Origin: Pholiota molesta
Taxonomy: Eukaryota > Basidiomycota > Agaricomycetes > Agaricales > Strophariaceae
Assembly (NCBI GenBank): GCA_014925825.1
Contig: JACGCK010000280.1
Location: forward strand, 1 to 52,128
Direction of reading: 5' to 3'
DNA: 52,128 nucleotides
The translations under genes were made by a program, and so were the position numbers. This document shows positions 14,208 through 24,942 of the stretch, one piece after another. Every line of letters starts with the position of its first letter. Position 1 is the first letter of the stretch. The notes under the pieces were generated by a model, which worked only from the letters and a program-made list of their open reading frames with translations, was not told where the DNA came from and searched no databases.

Positions 14208-15483
14208 ATGCCAACCGCAACTAGAAAAGCTGCCCCCAAGGCCCATCCAAGGCGAGCGCGCCCAAGGCGCATGTCGCTGCTACCCATCCAACGTGGGTAG
14301 ATATGATCAAGGTTTGTCTCATCTCTTCCACCCCCACCCGCCCCTCTACCTTTCTCTTCCCCTCGGATCTGGCTCATGTCTACCGCTGGCTCCAGGAATG
14401 CATCGCTACACACCCTGAGGATGCTCGCGGCGGTGTGTCTCGCCCTACCATCAAGAAGGTTTGTGTCTCTGCTTGCGTGCACACCTGTGTGCGTGTGCCG
14501 ATTATCATCGCTAACCCTCGGCTCCCATTCTCGCGCTTCAACTCCTCAGTTCGTGGAGAACAAGTACCGCATCGACCTCAATGCGACTGCCGCCAGTCAG
14601 CTCAACCGCGCAATCACCACCGGGAGCGAAAAGGGCATCTTTGTCCTACCCAAAGGTCTGTGTGACTTCCTTCCGCTTTCCTGTACGGCTCCGCTTACTC
14701 ATCGTTCTAGGTCCTTCGGGCAAAGTCAAGCTCGCGCCCAAGGTCCGCAGCACCGACGCTGCGAAAGAGGTGAGCCTGCACCCTGCTTTGGCTGGTGTAC
14801 ATCGTGTTCGCCGCATGCCGCGCGCCCGTCATAATCGTTATATTAATACTCTACTGACATCCTCCCTGCAGAACGCCAAACCTGTCCCGAAGAAAGCTGT
14901 TACTACTGCAAAGAGCGCTGCGGGCAAGCCCAAGGCCGTCGCCGCTAAGACTGCAAAGGCCGCCGCGGGGAAGAAAACTGTTTTAGCGGCGAAGCCCAAG
15001 GCGAAGGTAGCCGCTAAACCCAAGGTCAAGGCTGCTGTTACGCCAAAGCCGAAGGCCGCCGCTGCCGCTGGGGCAGCTACAAGGAAATCTACCGGTGGAG
15101 CGGCGAAGAAAGAAAGTGCTACCGCTAAAACACCTGCGAAGAAGGCCACTACGACCAAGAAAGTGGCTACCGCAAAGGACAAGAAAACCGGAGGTGCGAA
15201 GAAGGCTACCAGCGTGAAGAAGGGTGCGGTAAAGAAAGTATGTTATCGGAACTCCTCTTCCCTCTACGTTGCATGCCGGCTGAGCAGGACCGTGTAGGCT
15301 GTCACTGGCGAGGTCAAGAAACCGGTATCCAAGCCCAAGTCCAAGACTGCGACCAATGGTACCGCGGCCAAGGCGAAGCCCTCCTCGAAAGCGAAGCCTG
15401 CGTCCGTCAAAGGGAAACCGGCGTCGAAGTCTAAGCCGGCGTCGAAGATCAAGCCTGCGTCAAAGGCCGAGCCTTCTACCTGA
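14208..15483 (+). CDS. Linker histone H1, copy A
   Basis: Binds nucleosome entry/exit DNA and compacts chromatin in the nucleus. Exons encode the globular H15 winged helix (HPTWVDMIKECIATHPED, GGVSRPTIKKFVENKYRID, SQLNRAITTGSEKGIFVLPK, GPSGKVKLAPK) followed by a long Lys/Ala/Pro tail of about 200 residues, ending AEPST. Introns lie near 14312-14394, 14459-14551, 14656-14710, 14769-14871 and 15238-15298. The N-terminal exon starts with ATG at 14208 (MPTATRKAAPKA), but the frame then breaks: one extra base near 14241-14250 (a CCC run) is needed to reach APKAHVAATHPTWV. The break is probably a sequence error. A second H1 gene lies at 20632. The hydrophobic open frame on the opposite strand at 14838-15182 is only the shadow of the Lys/Ala tail. 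Confidence 0.88.
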
Positions 15484-16389
15484 TATAGTCATTCCAATGT
15501 TGTTGTCGATCTATACGCACGGCGTAGAATTATATTATAATCTTGGATAGCATGTATTTGTATTGTGATTCTCTTTCTTGTTTCTCTTTCTTGTCTCCTT
15601 TCTCCTGTTAGCGTTTTTGCATTTATGTTTTTGAAAATCGGTTCCTTGTGTCTTGTATTTGTGTAAGTGTAAAGTGGTTTTTTGGTATTCTTTATTCTTT
15701 CTTCCTTTTTCACACACGCATAAATATCTTATATGAATTGTTGGGTGTTTGTTTCCGGTACTCGAGAATATAATTTTGTATGTACGGGTAGTCGACCATC
15801 ACACGTCAAGATTCCGGACTGAATGCGATGAGTATTCGATAGTGTCAGGCCATGGCGCCAGTGGGGAAAGATGAGAGAACACTGTAACTTGCCACATACT
15901 TCTCGTCCTCCTACCGGTTGTTATAATCCTGACTTCGCGCTGGTTGGCTGCAACAGATCTTTCAATCCGTACAACCTCCAATTCCTGCCATGCGGTACTC
16001 ATGCAGATGATGTTAGCACGCCTTGTGTATCTTGCCTAGGTGGGGTCTTATTGTAAATTTCCCTGCAAAATAAGATCTTTTCCGTTTCGATTAAGTATCA
16101 GCAGTCTTCGATAACTTATAAACCAGAAAGTATGGGAATCAGAATTTACGACGCGATTACGAGAGGGAGGGTAATGAGATACAGAGCTCAGCAGCAAAGG
16201 AACTTGGCGGAAAATGCCGCTGTGATGCTCTCGTGTAAACGGGCACAGACGGTAATGAACTCCAAATTTGTCATCTAAGCACCACTATACAGAAAGTTCG
16301 GGGACTTTCGAAATACAGAACGTCCTCGTTCTATAAGTACTTGGAACTTTCCATTCAAGTCCAAATAACTTTAACTGTTTATCATCACG
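15484..16389. other. Intergenic region before the OYE gene
   Basis: About 900 bp, AT-rich just after the histone stop. I see no gene. A TATA-like CTATAAGTA near 16332-16340 lies about 50 bases upstream of the ATG at 16390 and is a candidate promoter element. Confidence 0.4.
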
Positions 16390-17931
16390 ATGTCTCCTTC
16401 CAACTTGCCTGAGAATGCCAATCTTGGAGCCCCGAACATACCTTACTTCACGCCCATCCAGGTCCTTCCGGCGGGGACTGCGTTCGACCCGCAGCCTGAT
16501 GGCGAGGCGATCCCGAAGCTTTTCCACCCCCTCCGCATCCGAGGGGTAGAGTTTCAAAATAGGATTTGGGTACGTAACGTCGTTGTTTACATCGACGGGA
16601 GATGGGGGTATTATGTGCTAACTACTCATCACCTCGCCATGAAATAGTTGTCCCCGTTGTGCCAGTACTCAGCAAAGGATGGTTTCCTCACGCCTTGGCA
16701 CATGGCTCATCGTGAGTAGCCTCGCCCACCGCTATACCTCCCCATCTCGCTCTTCATGGATGGTGTACTCACTATGACGTAGTTGGCGGCATCTTCACAC
16801 GCGGCCCGGGCCACACTATGGTCGAAGCCACCGCCGTCGTCCCCAACGGGCGCATCACGCCCGAAGACTCGGGCATCTGGTCTGACGCGCACATCGCGCC
16901 GCTGCGCGAGATCACGACCTTTGCGCACTCGCAGTCGCAGAAGATCGGCATCCAGCTCGCGCACGCGGGCCGGAAGGCGTCCACCGTCGCGCCGTGGATC
17001 ACCGGGGACCCGACCGCGAGCGCCGCGGTGGGCGGGTGGCCGGACGACGTCGTCGCGCCGTCCGCGATCCCGTGGGACCCGTCGTACCCGCACCCGAGGG
17101 CGATGACGACGCAGGAGGTGAAGGACGTGGTGACAGCGTTTGTGGACGCGGCGAAGAGGTCTTTGGAGGCGGGGTTCGATGTGATCGAGATCCATGCGGC
17201 GCATGGGTATTTATTGCATGAGTTTATAAGTCCCTTGTCGAATAAGCGGGACGACGAGTATGGCGGGAGCTGGGACAATCGGGTCAGGATAGTCCTTGAA
17301 ATCGTGGACGGGATACGAAGCGTCATACCAGAGAGTATGCCCTTGTTCTTGAGGTGAGTTGCTAAATTGCTTTCTTTTGAGGTCGGATTAATTCAATGAA
17401 CGTCGGTGCAGGATTTCCGCGTCCGACTGGGTTGAGGAATCACTTCCTAATGAACCATCCTGGCGCTCAGAAGATACTGTGAAGCTGGCGCCCATCCTGT
17501 ACGCACACGGGGTGGACCTCATCGACGTTTCCTCCGGCGGTAACTCGAACAAGCAGAAAATAGGCGGCCACAAGGGTCCGCACATGCAAGCGTATCAGGC
17601 GCCGCTTGCAAAAGAAGTCATGGAAGCCATCGGGGCTACGGGTGCATATCCATCGAGCAAAAGTTATTCGGGCAACCCAGACAGACTGTTAGTCGCCACC
17701 GTTGGCAAGATCACCTATGGCAAGCAAGCCGAAGAGCTCCTAGACGAAGGCTTTGCGGATGTGGTGGTGGTTGGTCGACAGTTCTTGAAGGACCCTGGAA
17801 CGGTTTGGAGTTTTGCAGAGGACCTGGGGGATATCAAGATTAGACTGGCGAGTCAGATTGGGTGGGGATTTGCGGGGCGCGGAAAGAAGACTCAGGCCAA
17901 GGAAAAGGAGCAGCAAAAGGAGAATAAGTGA
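16390..17931 (+). CDS. NADH:flavin oxidoreductase, Old Yellow Enzyme family (YqjM-like)
   Basis: FMN-dependent reduction of activated C=C bonds (enones, quinones) with NAD(P)H in the cytosol. Four exons join in frame, starting at the ATG at 16390 (MSPSNLPENANLG) and ending in KEQQKENK. Landmarks are SPLCQYSA in exon 2, whose Cys marks the YqjM-like class, IQLAHAGRKAS in the barrel, the His pair in IEIHAAHGYLLHEF with SPLSNKRDDEYGG, and the phosphate-binding end (VATVGKI, DVVVVGRQFLKDP). Length is about 410 residues, slightly longer than the bacterial form because of the N-terminus and a Lys/Glu/Gln tail. No lesions are seen. It stands alone, with no obvious biosynthetic cluster around it. The exact substrate cannot be told. 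Confidence 0.9.
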
Positions 17932-18289
17932 AGCAGGAATGCGAATTTGCAATGGTTCAAAACAAACGTGGACTGCAGCAGGTAACCGAGAATAAGTTGG
18001 AATAAGTACGAATGAGAATGCAGCTAGAGATGTGTAAATTGTATTTCATGCAGAATTGCGATAGTGTATATCACCAGATTTTGGACGGTTCCAGTTGAAT
18101 CAACTGTGTCCTTCTCAATCATTGGGTGTCGGCCAGAGAAGGGTTGCAACGGAAAGAACTTTGGATATGGCGCCGGTGACTGGTCGCAGCTGAGTAATTC
18201 AAGTTGAGGAGTAGTCACCCAATTAGGCAACGCACCACGCACTCCTCTCTTCCTACTCCCATCTCCTTCTCCCGCGCAGGGTACCAGCC
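17932..18289. other. Intergenic region
   Basis: 358 bp between the OYE stop and the next ATG. No gene or repeat seen; the right end is CT-rich, as expected for a promoter. Confidence 0.4.
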
Positions 18290-20227
18290 ATGACGCTGAG
18301 TCTCTCCAACTATCTGCTCACGGACGACCTCACCATCCTGCTCTCTCTCATCGGCGTCACCGTCTTCCTGCTGAACAATCTCTACAGCCCGCAGCCGCTC
18401 GTCCATCCCATCCTCCTTGGCCGTCAGAGCGATGTCGGCCGCGCGCGCAACCCCGGCGAGAGTGCGGTGTATAGGAACTATAGTACTGGGCTGATGGGGC
18501 GTGTGCGTGGATCTATTCCGTTGCTAATGAGGTCTTGCTGATGGTTGTGCAGTTCCCCGTGCGCCCAGGGAAGGAGGTGCATATTATTGCAGATTTTGTC
18601 AAGCCCGAGGTCGAGGCGCCGCGCACGCTCTGGTCAACTAAGGTATGTCTTTATCTATGGTGCGACGGCTGTTGCTGACTATTGTTCTTAGCTCACCAAC
18701 GGACACCTCATTGACCGAGCGGCTGCGTTTGGTACCGGGCTCCTGCGGCTTTCCCGCGTCCAGCCACAAAAGTCCAACGTTCTGCTCCTGCTCAACGACT
18801 GCCTCGGTATGTCATTCCCTTCTGTCTATGGGAAATGCTCAATAGCAATCCAGAATTTATTGTCGCCGACCTGGCACTCGCCTCGCACTCAATCAAGTCT
18901 ATCACCCTCTCGTCGTCTACTCTGCTCTCTGCTGTCCTTGACACCCACCAGCCATCGGCCATTATCACACACGCTTTCCTTCTGCCGCAGCTGCTTGAGC
19001 TTATTTACGACTCTGATGGGCGCCACACCGAGCATACGTTCATTGTCGTGGGCGAGCCGACTCCACAAGTAATGGCTAGTGTCGCGAGCAATGTCAAGGT
19101 ATTGAAATTTGCCGACCTCGAACATGAGGGTTTCAAGGTTGAGAAGATCCTCAGCCCTGTACCAAAGGCCACGGACGTGTTTACTATGGCGGTGTATGAG
19201 TCTGGGGGCCAGATCCACGGTGCACAATTTACGCATGAGAATATGACTGCTGGTGTTGCTGCTGTGCGAGCGCTCTTCCCCACGAACCCGCTGTCGTCGC
19301 TGGATACTGTCCTCTCTACCCACTCTATGAGTACTCCATATGGACGCGCTATTGCATATACGGCTATCTATGAAGGGACGAGCTTTGCATCGCTCCCTAG
19401 CTCTGAATTATACCACGCTGATGAAAGTGAGTCTATATTCTTAGTTGTCATTGACATTCTCATAACTTGGCATGCAGAAACTGTCAAAGCAGATGATGCT
19501 GACGTTGTCGCCACCCGCAACTACCCCACCCCCGCGCCGACTGTGCTATTCCTTAGGCCCGGCCATCTGCAGGCCATCGTTTCTGGTATTACCGCTGCGG
19601 CGGCCAAGGGATGGGTTCTTCCTGCGTTTGCGTGGCGCCACAAGATCGCAGGGCTGACTGCGGGCTTTGTCACGAATCAGAGTCTGTGGGATCGCCTTGT
19701 GTTCGATGCGGCGCGAGCCAAGGTGCTCGGGCATGCTGCGCCTATGCTGAGGGCGGTCATTGTCAGTGAAGGTACGTGCAGAGCTGTTCTTAGTGCACTA
19801 CGCGGCTGACTCTCTGCGTGAAGGCGCTATCCCCAACGACCTGCTCACACCCGCACGCATCGCGCTCTCTGTCCCGATCGTCAACGTGTTCACGCACCCG
19901 CTCTCGCCAGCGCCCGTGCTCGCGACGCACCCGCTGGACCTGCAGGAGCTGCCGAATGTGGACGCGCACACGGGCCCGCCGGGGATCAACGTGGAGGTGA
20001 AGCTGCGCGGGGTGGACGACGATGCTGTGGAGGGCGGCGCGGACCCTGTGGGCGAGGTGCTGACGCGCGGGCCGCCGGTGGGGAAGCGCGTGGGGCTGGA
20101 GGATTATGTGAATGTGGGCGCTGGGGGCGAGGAGCAGGAGGGGGCAGGCGAGGGCGAGGGGTGGACGGCGCTGGGTGTGCGGGCGAGGGTGCAGACGAAC
20201 GGGGCGTTTGTTGTACTTCGAAAGTAA
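18290..20227 (+). CDS. Membrane-anchored adenylate-forming (AMP-binding) family protein, P-loop degenerate
   Basis: The fold resembles acyl-CoA synthetases. Six exons join in frame from MTLSLSNYLLTDDLTILL to AFVVLRK, about 560 residues. Residues 10-32 form a likely membrane helix (LLSLIGVTVFLLNNLY), suggesting ER or lipid-body attachment. The N-domain shows LTNGHLIDRAAAFGTGLLRL and CLEFIVADLALASHSI, as in long-chain acyl-CoA synthetases. Where active members carry the Ser/Thr/Gly-rich ATP loop (YTSGTTGxPKG), this protein has YESGGQIHGAQFTHENM, so the key residues are lost. The usual C-terminal Gly-rich and Lys motifs are also not visible, and the last exon is rich in Gly/Glu. I infer a pseudoenzyme or a strongly changed activity. 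Splice joins are clean, so decay by frameshift is not the reason. Confidence 0.72.
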
Positions 20228-20631
20228 TACATAGACTGTGGATCTGTTTCAATAATGTTATCAATTGTTGTTCTGCCAGTCCAACTGTAAGAGTACTCAG
20301 TAATCCAGCAGTAATCCACGTGTCGAGAGAGACGCGACGCGACACGACGCGCTGGCGGAGTTCGAACGGGCAAACTCTAATAGGGGAGGACGGTGATTGG
20401 ACGGCGCAGGGCAAAATCAACAAACCAAAAAGTCAGCACAGCCACGGTAACGCGCGCGCGTCCAGTCATGTGATGTCCCGCGCGACGCGTTTCGGTGCCC
20501 TTGTTTGGGCAGGGCGTTTCATATAAATAGGAAGCGCTTGCGCGCCGGGTTTTTTTCTTTTCCTCAACTATCTGCGCGGCCCTTTTCCTGTCCCCTACCT
20601 AATACCCCTACCGCTACTCATACCCAACAAC
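20228..20631 (+). promoter_or_regulatory. Promoter of linker histone H1-B with MluI box and TATA box
   Basis: 404 bp upstream of the H1-B ATG. TATAAATA is at 20522-20529. A perfect ACGCGT (MluI cell-cycle box, MBF site in yeasts) is at 20485-20490, with several ACGCG cores between 20326 and 20354 (gacgcgacgcgacacgacgc). S-phase control of this histone is inferred, not shown. Confidence 0.5.
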
Positions 20632-21673
20632 ATGTCAGAAGTCGAAGCTACTGCTCCTACCATGAAGCCCGAGTCGTCTGCCGCGAGGGTTCCTAGAGCC
20701 ACTGCTGCGAAGAAGACTCCCGCTGCGAAACCCAAGGCCGCGAAGGCGCCCAAGGAGAAGACGGCCAAGGCACCGAAGGAGAAGGTTGTGAAGGCGCCCA
20801 AGGCGAAGGCTGCTGCTACTACCGCGTCTGGGCGCCCATCATGGAAGGAGATTATCACGGTATGTCTTTGGTCGTTGATTGAGCGACGCTTGGTTCTGAT
20901 GAAAATTTTAGGAGTGCATTATTGCGAACAAGGACGAGATACGCCAGGGCGTGTCGCGTCTGACTATCAAGAAGTTTGCGGAGGAGAAATACAATGTGGA
21001 TGTCAGCGGGGTGAATCTGTCGCAGCTGAACCGCGCAATTGCCAGTGGAACGGAGGGTGGGTTGTTTTACCTCCCCAAGGGGCCCTCTGGCAAGGTCAAG
21101 CTCGCGCCCAAGGTCAAAGCGTCTGCGTCGAAGGAGGTGCGTTGTTTATTGTTTAATTTATATGCGTTTTGACAAGGTACTTATGTGGTGTAGAACTCGA
21201 AGCCACCTTCGAAGACCGCGGCTGCCTCCAAGCCTGTGGGCGTGAAGAAACCCACCATTGCCAAATCCACGACCGCCGCTGCTAAGCCAGCGGCTGCAAA
21301 GAAGGCGACCGCGCCCAAGAAAGTCCTTGCAGGGAAGGGCAGGGTAATGGCGACGGCGAAGAAGTCGACGGCGGGGCCCTCGAAACGGGGTGCCGCTAAG
21401 AAGGTGCGCTAATATGCGTGATAGGATGATGGAGTGCTAATTTGGTGAAATGACGGGAATAGGCTGTGACAGGGACGACGCCTGCTGCCAAGGCAAAGGC
21501 GGCGGCGAAGAAGGCACCGGTGAAGAAGGCTGCGCCAGCGTCGAAGACGACGGCGGTGAAGAAGGTGCGTGTGCTTGGTGTGCACGATGGGTGATGTGCT
21601 GACGAGAATGCAGACGGCGGCGGCAAAGCCACGGTCAAAGCCAGCGTCGAAGGGGAAGAAGGTGGCTGCATAG
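20632..21673 (+). CDS. Linker histone H1, copy B
   Basis: Nuclear linker histone. It starts at the ATG at 20632 (MSEVEATAPTMKPESS) with a Lys/Ala/Pro N-terminal arm of about 65 residues. The H15 winged helix follows (GRPSWKEIITECIIANKDEI, GVSRLTIKKFAEEKYNVDV, LSQLNRAIASGTEGGLFYLP, GPSGKVKLAPK), then a basic tail ending PASKGKKVAA. Introns are near 20860-20911, 21136-21192, 21402-21462 and 21564-21612. All exons keep one frame, unlike H1-A. The tail is shorter than in H1-A (about 125 residues). The promoter carries a MluI box and TATA. The hydrophobic frame on the opposite strand at 20595-20858 is a shadow of the Lys/Ala codons. Confidence 0.92.
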
Positions 21674-21859
21674 GGATATCTAGTGTGATCTGATTTGTTC
21701 TTTGTTAGTGTGTACAGTAGAGTTATTGTTATTACTATTTCTGTCAGAATGGACGGCCATCTGCGGCCATCAGGGACCCCGTGGCGGTGTCCGGGGACCG
21801 GCGTGTCGCTGCGTAATAATTTGAGAGAGGGGCGGGGCCCTGCACTTTCCTTCCCTTCC

Positions 21860-24800
21860 ATGCCCCCAGAGCCCCGCCCACACCCCTACCCCACCCGCGT
21901 CCGCACCCATGATAACAACGACCCACTAACCTTCCCGCCCCCCGGCGTCGTCCTCCACCCAGACGACGCCGCATCCAAGGTCTTCCATGCCGTCGCCCGC
22001 GCCTTTGTCTCCGTCGTACGTCCGTCTCACCTCATGTCTCCCATCTGCTCACGCCTCCCAGGACAATCGCGCGATGACCATCAAGGACATTGCTGACCGC
22101 GCCACGCGCCACGGCCTCGTCTGCCAGAAGTGCGTCCACGCCTGCCCCGTATAACCTAACCCGTATACTCACTCCCCACAGCCTATCCGCCGCCGCCCAG
22201 GCCGTCACCACATATCTGCGCGCCCACAAGGCCCGCTGCGACCGCCAGCAGGACCAGCCCCTCCTCCTCAGCCACACCCTCTCCGGCACCCCCGCAGACG
22301 ACGATCTCGTCCCCGCCCTCTTCTCCCGCACCGGCGGCGACTCTGCCCTCCCCGCCGAGGGCCGCCTCACCAATTTCCGCAAGGGCACCGCCGTCTGGTA
22401 TCTCAGCCGCGCCACCGGTGTGCCCTGTCCGTTCACCCGCGCCGGCATCCGCCTCTGCGACTACGTTCAGCACGACGAGGACGCCATCCCAGAGAAAGGC
22501 GCCAGGTGGGATCGCGAGAGGAGAGAGGTCAGCTGTGGTCTGAAGCGGAAGAGGCCACTCAGGGGATGTGTTAGACGAGATTCGGAGGAGGAGGACGACT
22601 CGGAGGAACAGCGCCCGCCAAAGGTGAAACTCACCCTCCGGCTCAAGCCACTTCTCCCCAAGACGACGACGACGCCGCCCGTGGAGCAGCAGCCCGAGGG
22701 CTCATCTTCCACGCGCCCCATCGATGTGTCAGAGTCCGAATCCGAATCTTCTGACTCGGATGAATCTATGCCCGTTGACTCATCCGACGACAACCCGCCC
22801 GCAGCACAGGAAACGGAAGAGAAACCCTGGTGCCTCCCCCCCTACCCACGCCCCTCCATATCCATTCCGTCCTACACGCCATCTACAGAGTTCTTCCCTA
22901 CCTATCCTACGTCTACCGACTACAAGGATCCCCTGCGTCGCTCGCCCTCCGTTCCCTTTGCCACCCCGCCCCCCGATTCCGACGACGAGGCAGACGATTT
23001 TCACGTCTCTATGACTCATCCAAAAGACTTTCCGGAAGCAGAGGACGATAATGATATTGGCTGGGACGCCGATCTCGACAGCGAGGGAGAGGAAGAGGGC
23101 GAGACCGTCTGGGAGAGTCCAGGCCCGCGCTCGCCATCCGCACCCTTCATACATCCCGCAGAGATCACCGTCAAGGAAGAGCCACGGGATGTGCAAGGCA
23201 TGCTCGATGCATGGGAGGATTTCGATACAAGTGTGGCTGTCGCCGAAGTCCTATCCAAGGCGCTGGAGACCGAAGCCAGGCCGCAGGTCAAACTCGAACC
23301 CGTGGACCCATGGGATTGGGACGCGAACCACGCCGTCGAATGGCCTTCAGAGGATCCGACGCGCATCAAGCAGGAGGATTTTGGCGTAGACTCGCTTTTT
23401 CCACCCGGTCCCTCCTCGCCCCTCTCGCCCCTCTCCTCGCTAACCTCACAGTTCTCCGTGTTTTCATATTCAGACACGCAACCGGGTTCAGAGCCGGATG
23501 ACGATACCGCACGAGATTATCCGACCGTGCGACCGCGTGCCAAGACGGTTCCTGCGCCTTCACCCTTCTTCCCCACATCGACCAGTGTCTCGCCGCCGCC
23601 GCCACTCACACGTCCGTCCATGTCGTCACCGGCGCCGTCGCGCGAGCTTTCTGTGCCGTCGACCGCGCTGGTGACGCTGCTGCAGTCCATGTCTGTGAAT
23701 ACGAGCGCGCCCCCGGCTGCATTCACACTATCTGCCCCCACGCCCTGTGTATCTCCACTGCAAACACGCTGTCAACCTTCGTTTTCGCTAAATCGCCCGG
23801 TGGTAGTGACAACCTGTCAACCGTGCAAGCCTGCCATCAGTGCAACCCAAATAGAAGGTGTGTACCCCTTCTTCCTCCCCCCAAAAAAATTCATCATAGA
23901 AGCCACTTGCTGACATCTTCTCTTTCTTTTGGATGTTGTTCCAGAAATATCCGTTTATCAGATGATGCTCGGCGCGTTCCAGCTGCTGCGCCGCATTGAT
24001 ACCGACTTTGTTAATCTCGCGCCTATTCTGGCGATCGCGGGGGCTGCACTGAGCGCAAATGAGGTTCCGCCCAACGCAATGGTCGTTACCAAAGGCTCGC
24101 CGGAGATTTGCGGCACATGGGTGCCCCTCGCCGCGGCGCAGGAATACGTACAAACGCACCTCGCAGGCGCCGCGGGCAAGTGCGTCGAAGGCGAGCTCGA
24201 TGCGCTTCGGGTGTTCCTCAGCGATACGCTGGTCGAGCGATTCCCTCAGGCGCTGCAGGACTTCCACCGCGCGACGCCTGCGCGCAGCCTCAATCACTTT
24301 GGCCCCCCTTTTACGTCGACGCTCCAGGCGGCGAGGTGGGAAGCGGTTATGGATGGCGGCAGCGGCGCCTTGCCGGCCCAGGCGGGGGGACCGGGGTCTG
24401 GGTCGAGCTCAGGATCGACTCCCGGTTCGCTGGTGGCGGCGGGGTCATCGTCGCCGTCGTCGAGTCCCCCGGCCGTGCTAGGTGTACGGCCGTTCCTCCT
24501 CGGCATCGGCGATCGGCACGTGGAGAAGGATGCCCCGCTCAGCGCCACGGAGCAGCAGCTCTTCCATGAGCTGTGCGTCATTCCGGACTGGGATCGCGAG
24601 GGCGACGAGGGCGCAGCAGATGTGGAGATGGCCGCTCCTGTGCCCTCGCCGGCGCCTGCGATTGTCTCACTGGTGACGGACCTGCCCCCGCCCCCTATGT
24701 CGCCGCTCTCTGTGCTCTCGGAGTCACCGCTCTCCTCGCCCATGTCGTCGCCTACGCTCACATCTGCGCGGCCTGTGTCTACTGTGGTGCGCAAGCGCAC

Positions 24801-24942
24801 GGAGAGCACGGAGACGCAGAAGCCGCTGAGGCGGTCGAAGCGCGTCGCGGATGCGCAGATGGCGCAGCCACTTGTGCGCGCTGTGCCGGCGCGCACGCGT
24901 GGGAGAAAGGGCGCGGCATCATCGCGCAACTCGCTGTCGTAA
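21860..24942 (+). CDS. GDS1 winged-helix and KilA-N/APSES-like regulator
   Basis: Likely nuclear DNA-binding regulator. It starts at 21860 (MPPEPRPHPYPTRVRTHD). The first three exons give the GDS1 winged helix: VVLHPDDAASKVFHAVARAF, VDNRAMTIKDIADRATRHG, LSAAAQAVTTYLRAHKARC and NFRKGTAVWYLSRATGVPC. A long disordered, acidic middle exon follows (about 500 residues, Ser/Pro/Asp/Glu runs). After an intron at about 23858-23942 the C-terminal part has DTDFVNLAPILAIAGAA, CGTWVPLAAAQEYVQTHL and ALQDFHRATPARSLNHFGP, which resembles a KilA-N/APSES DNA-binding fold. The tail is Ser/Pro-rich with a basic patch (RRSKRVAD). All four exons keep frame over about 960 residues. Targets are unknown. This two-domain layout appears to be typical of Agaricomycetes. 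Confidence 0.8.

Noticed and set aside
14838..15182. Hydrophobic, membrane-like open frame on the minus strand
   Set aside because: It is the reverse reading of the Lys/Ala-rich H1-A tail; AAG and GCC codons read as Leu/Phe/Ala. No start or splice context.
16390..20227. Secondary-metabolite cluster formed by OYE, adenylate-forming gene, AKRs and MFS
   Set aside because: No core synthase is present, the genes are interleaved with housekeeping genes, and the adenylate-forming protein lacks its ATP loop.
20595..20858. Second hydrophobic minus-strand open frame
   Set aside because: Same cause: shadow of the H1-B N-terminal arm.
22183..22473. Gly/Ala-rich minus-strand open frame in the GDS1 gene
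   Set aside because: Shadow of the winged-helix exon, which has clear splice joins and domain matches.
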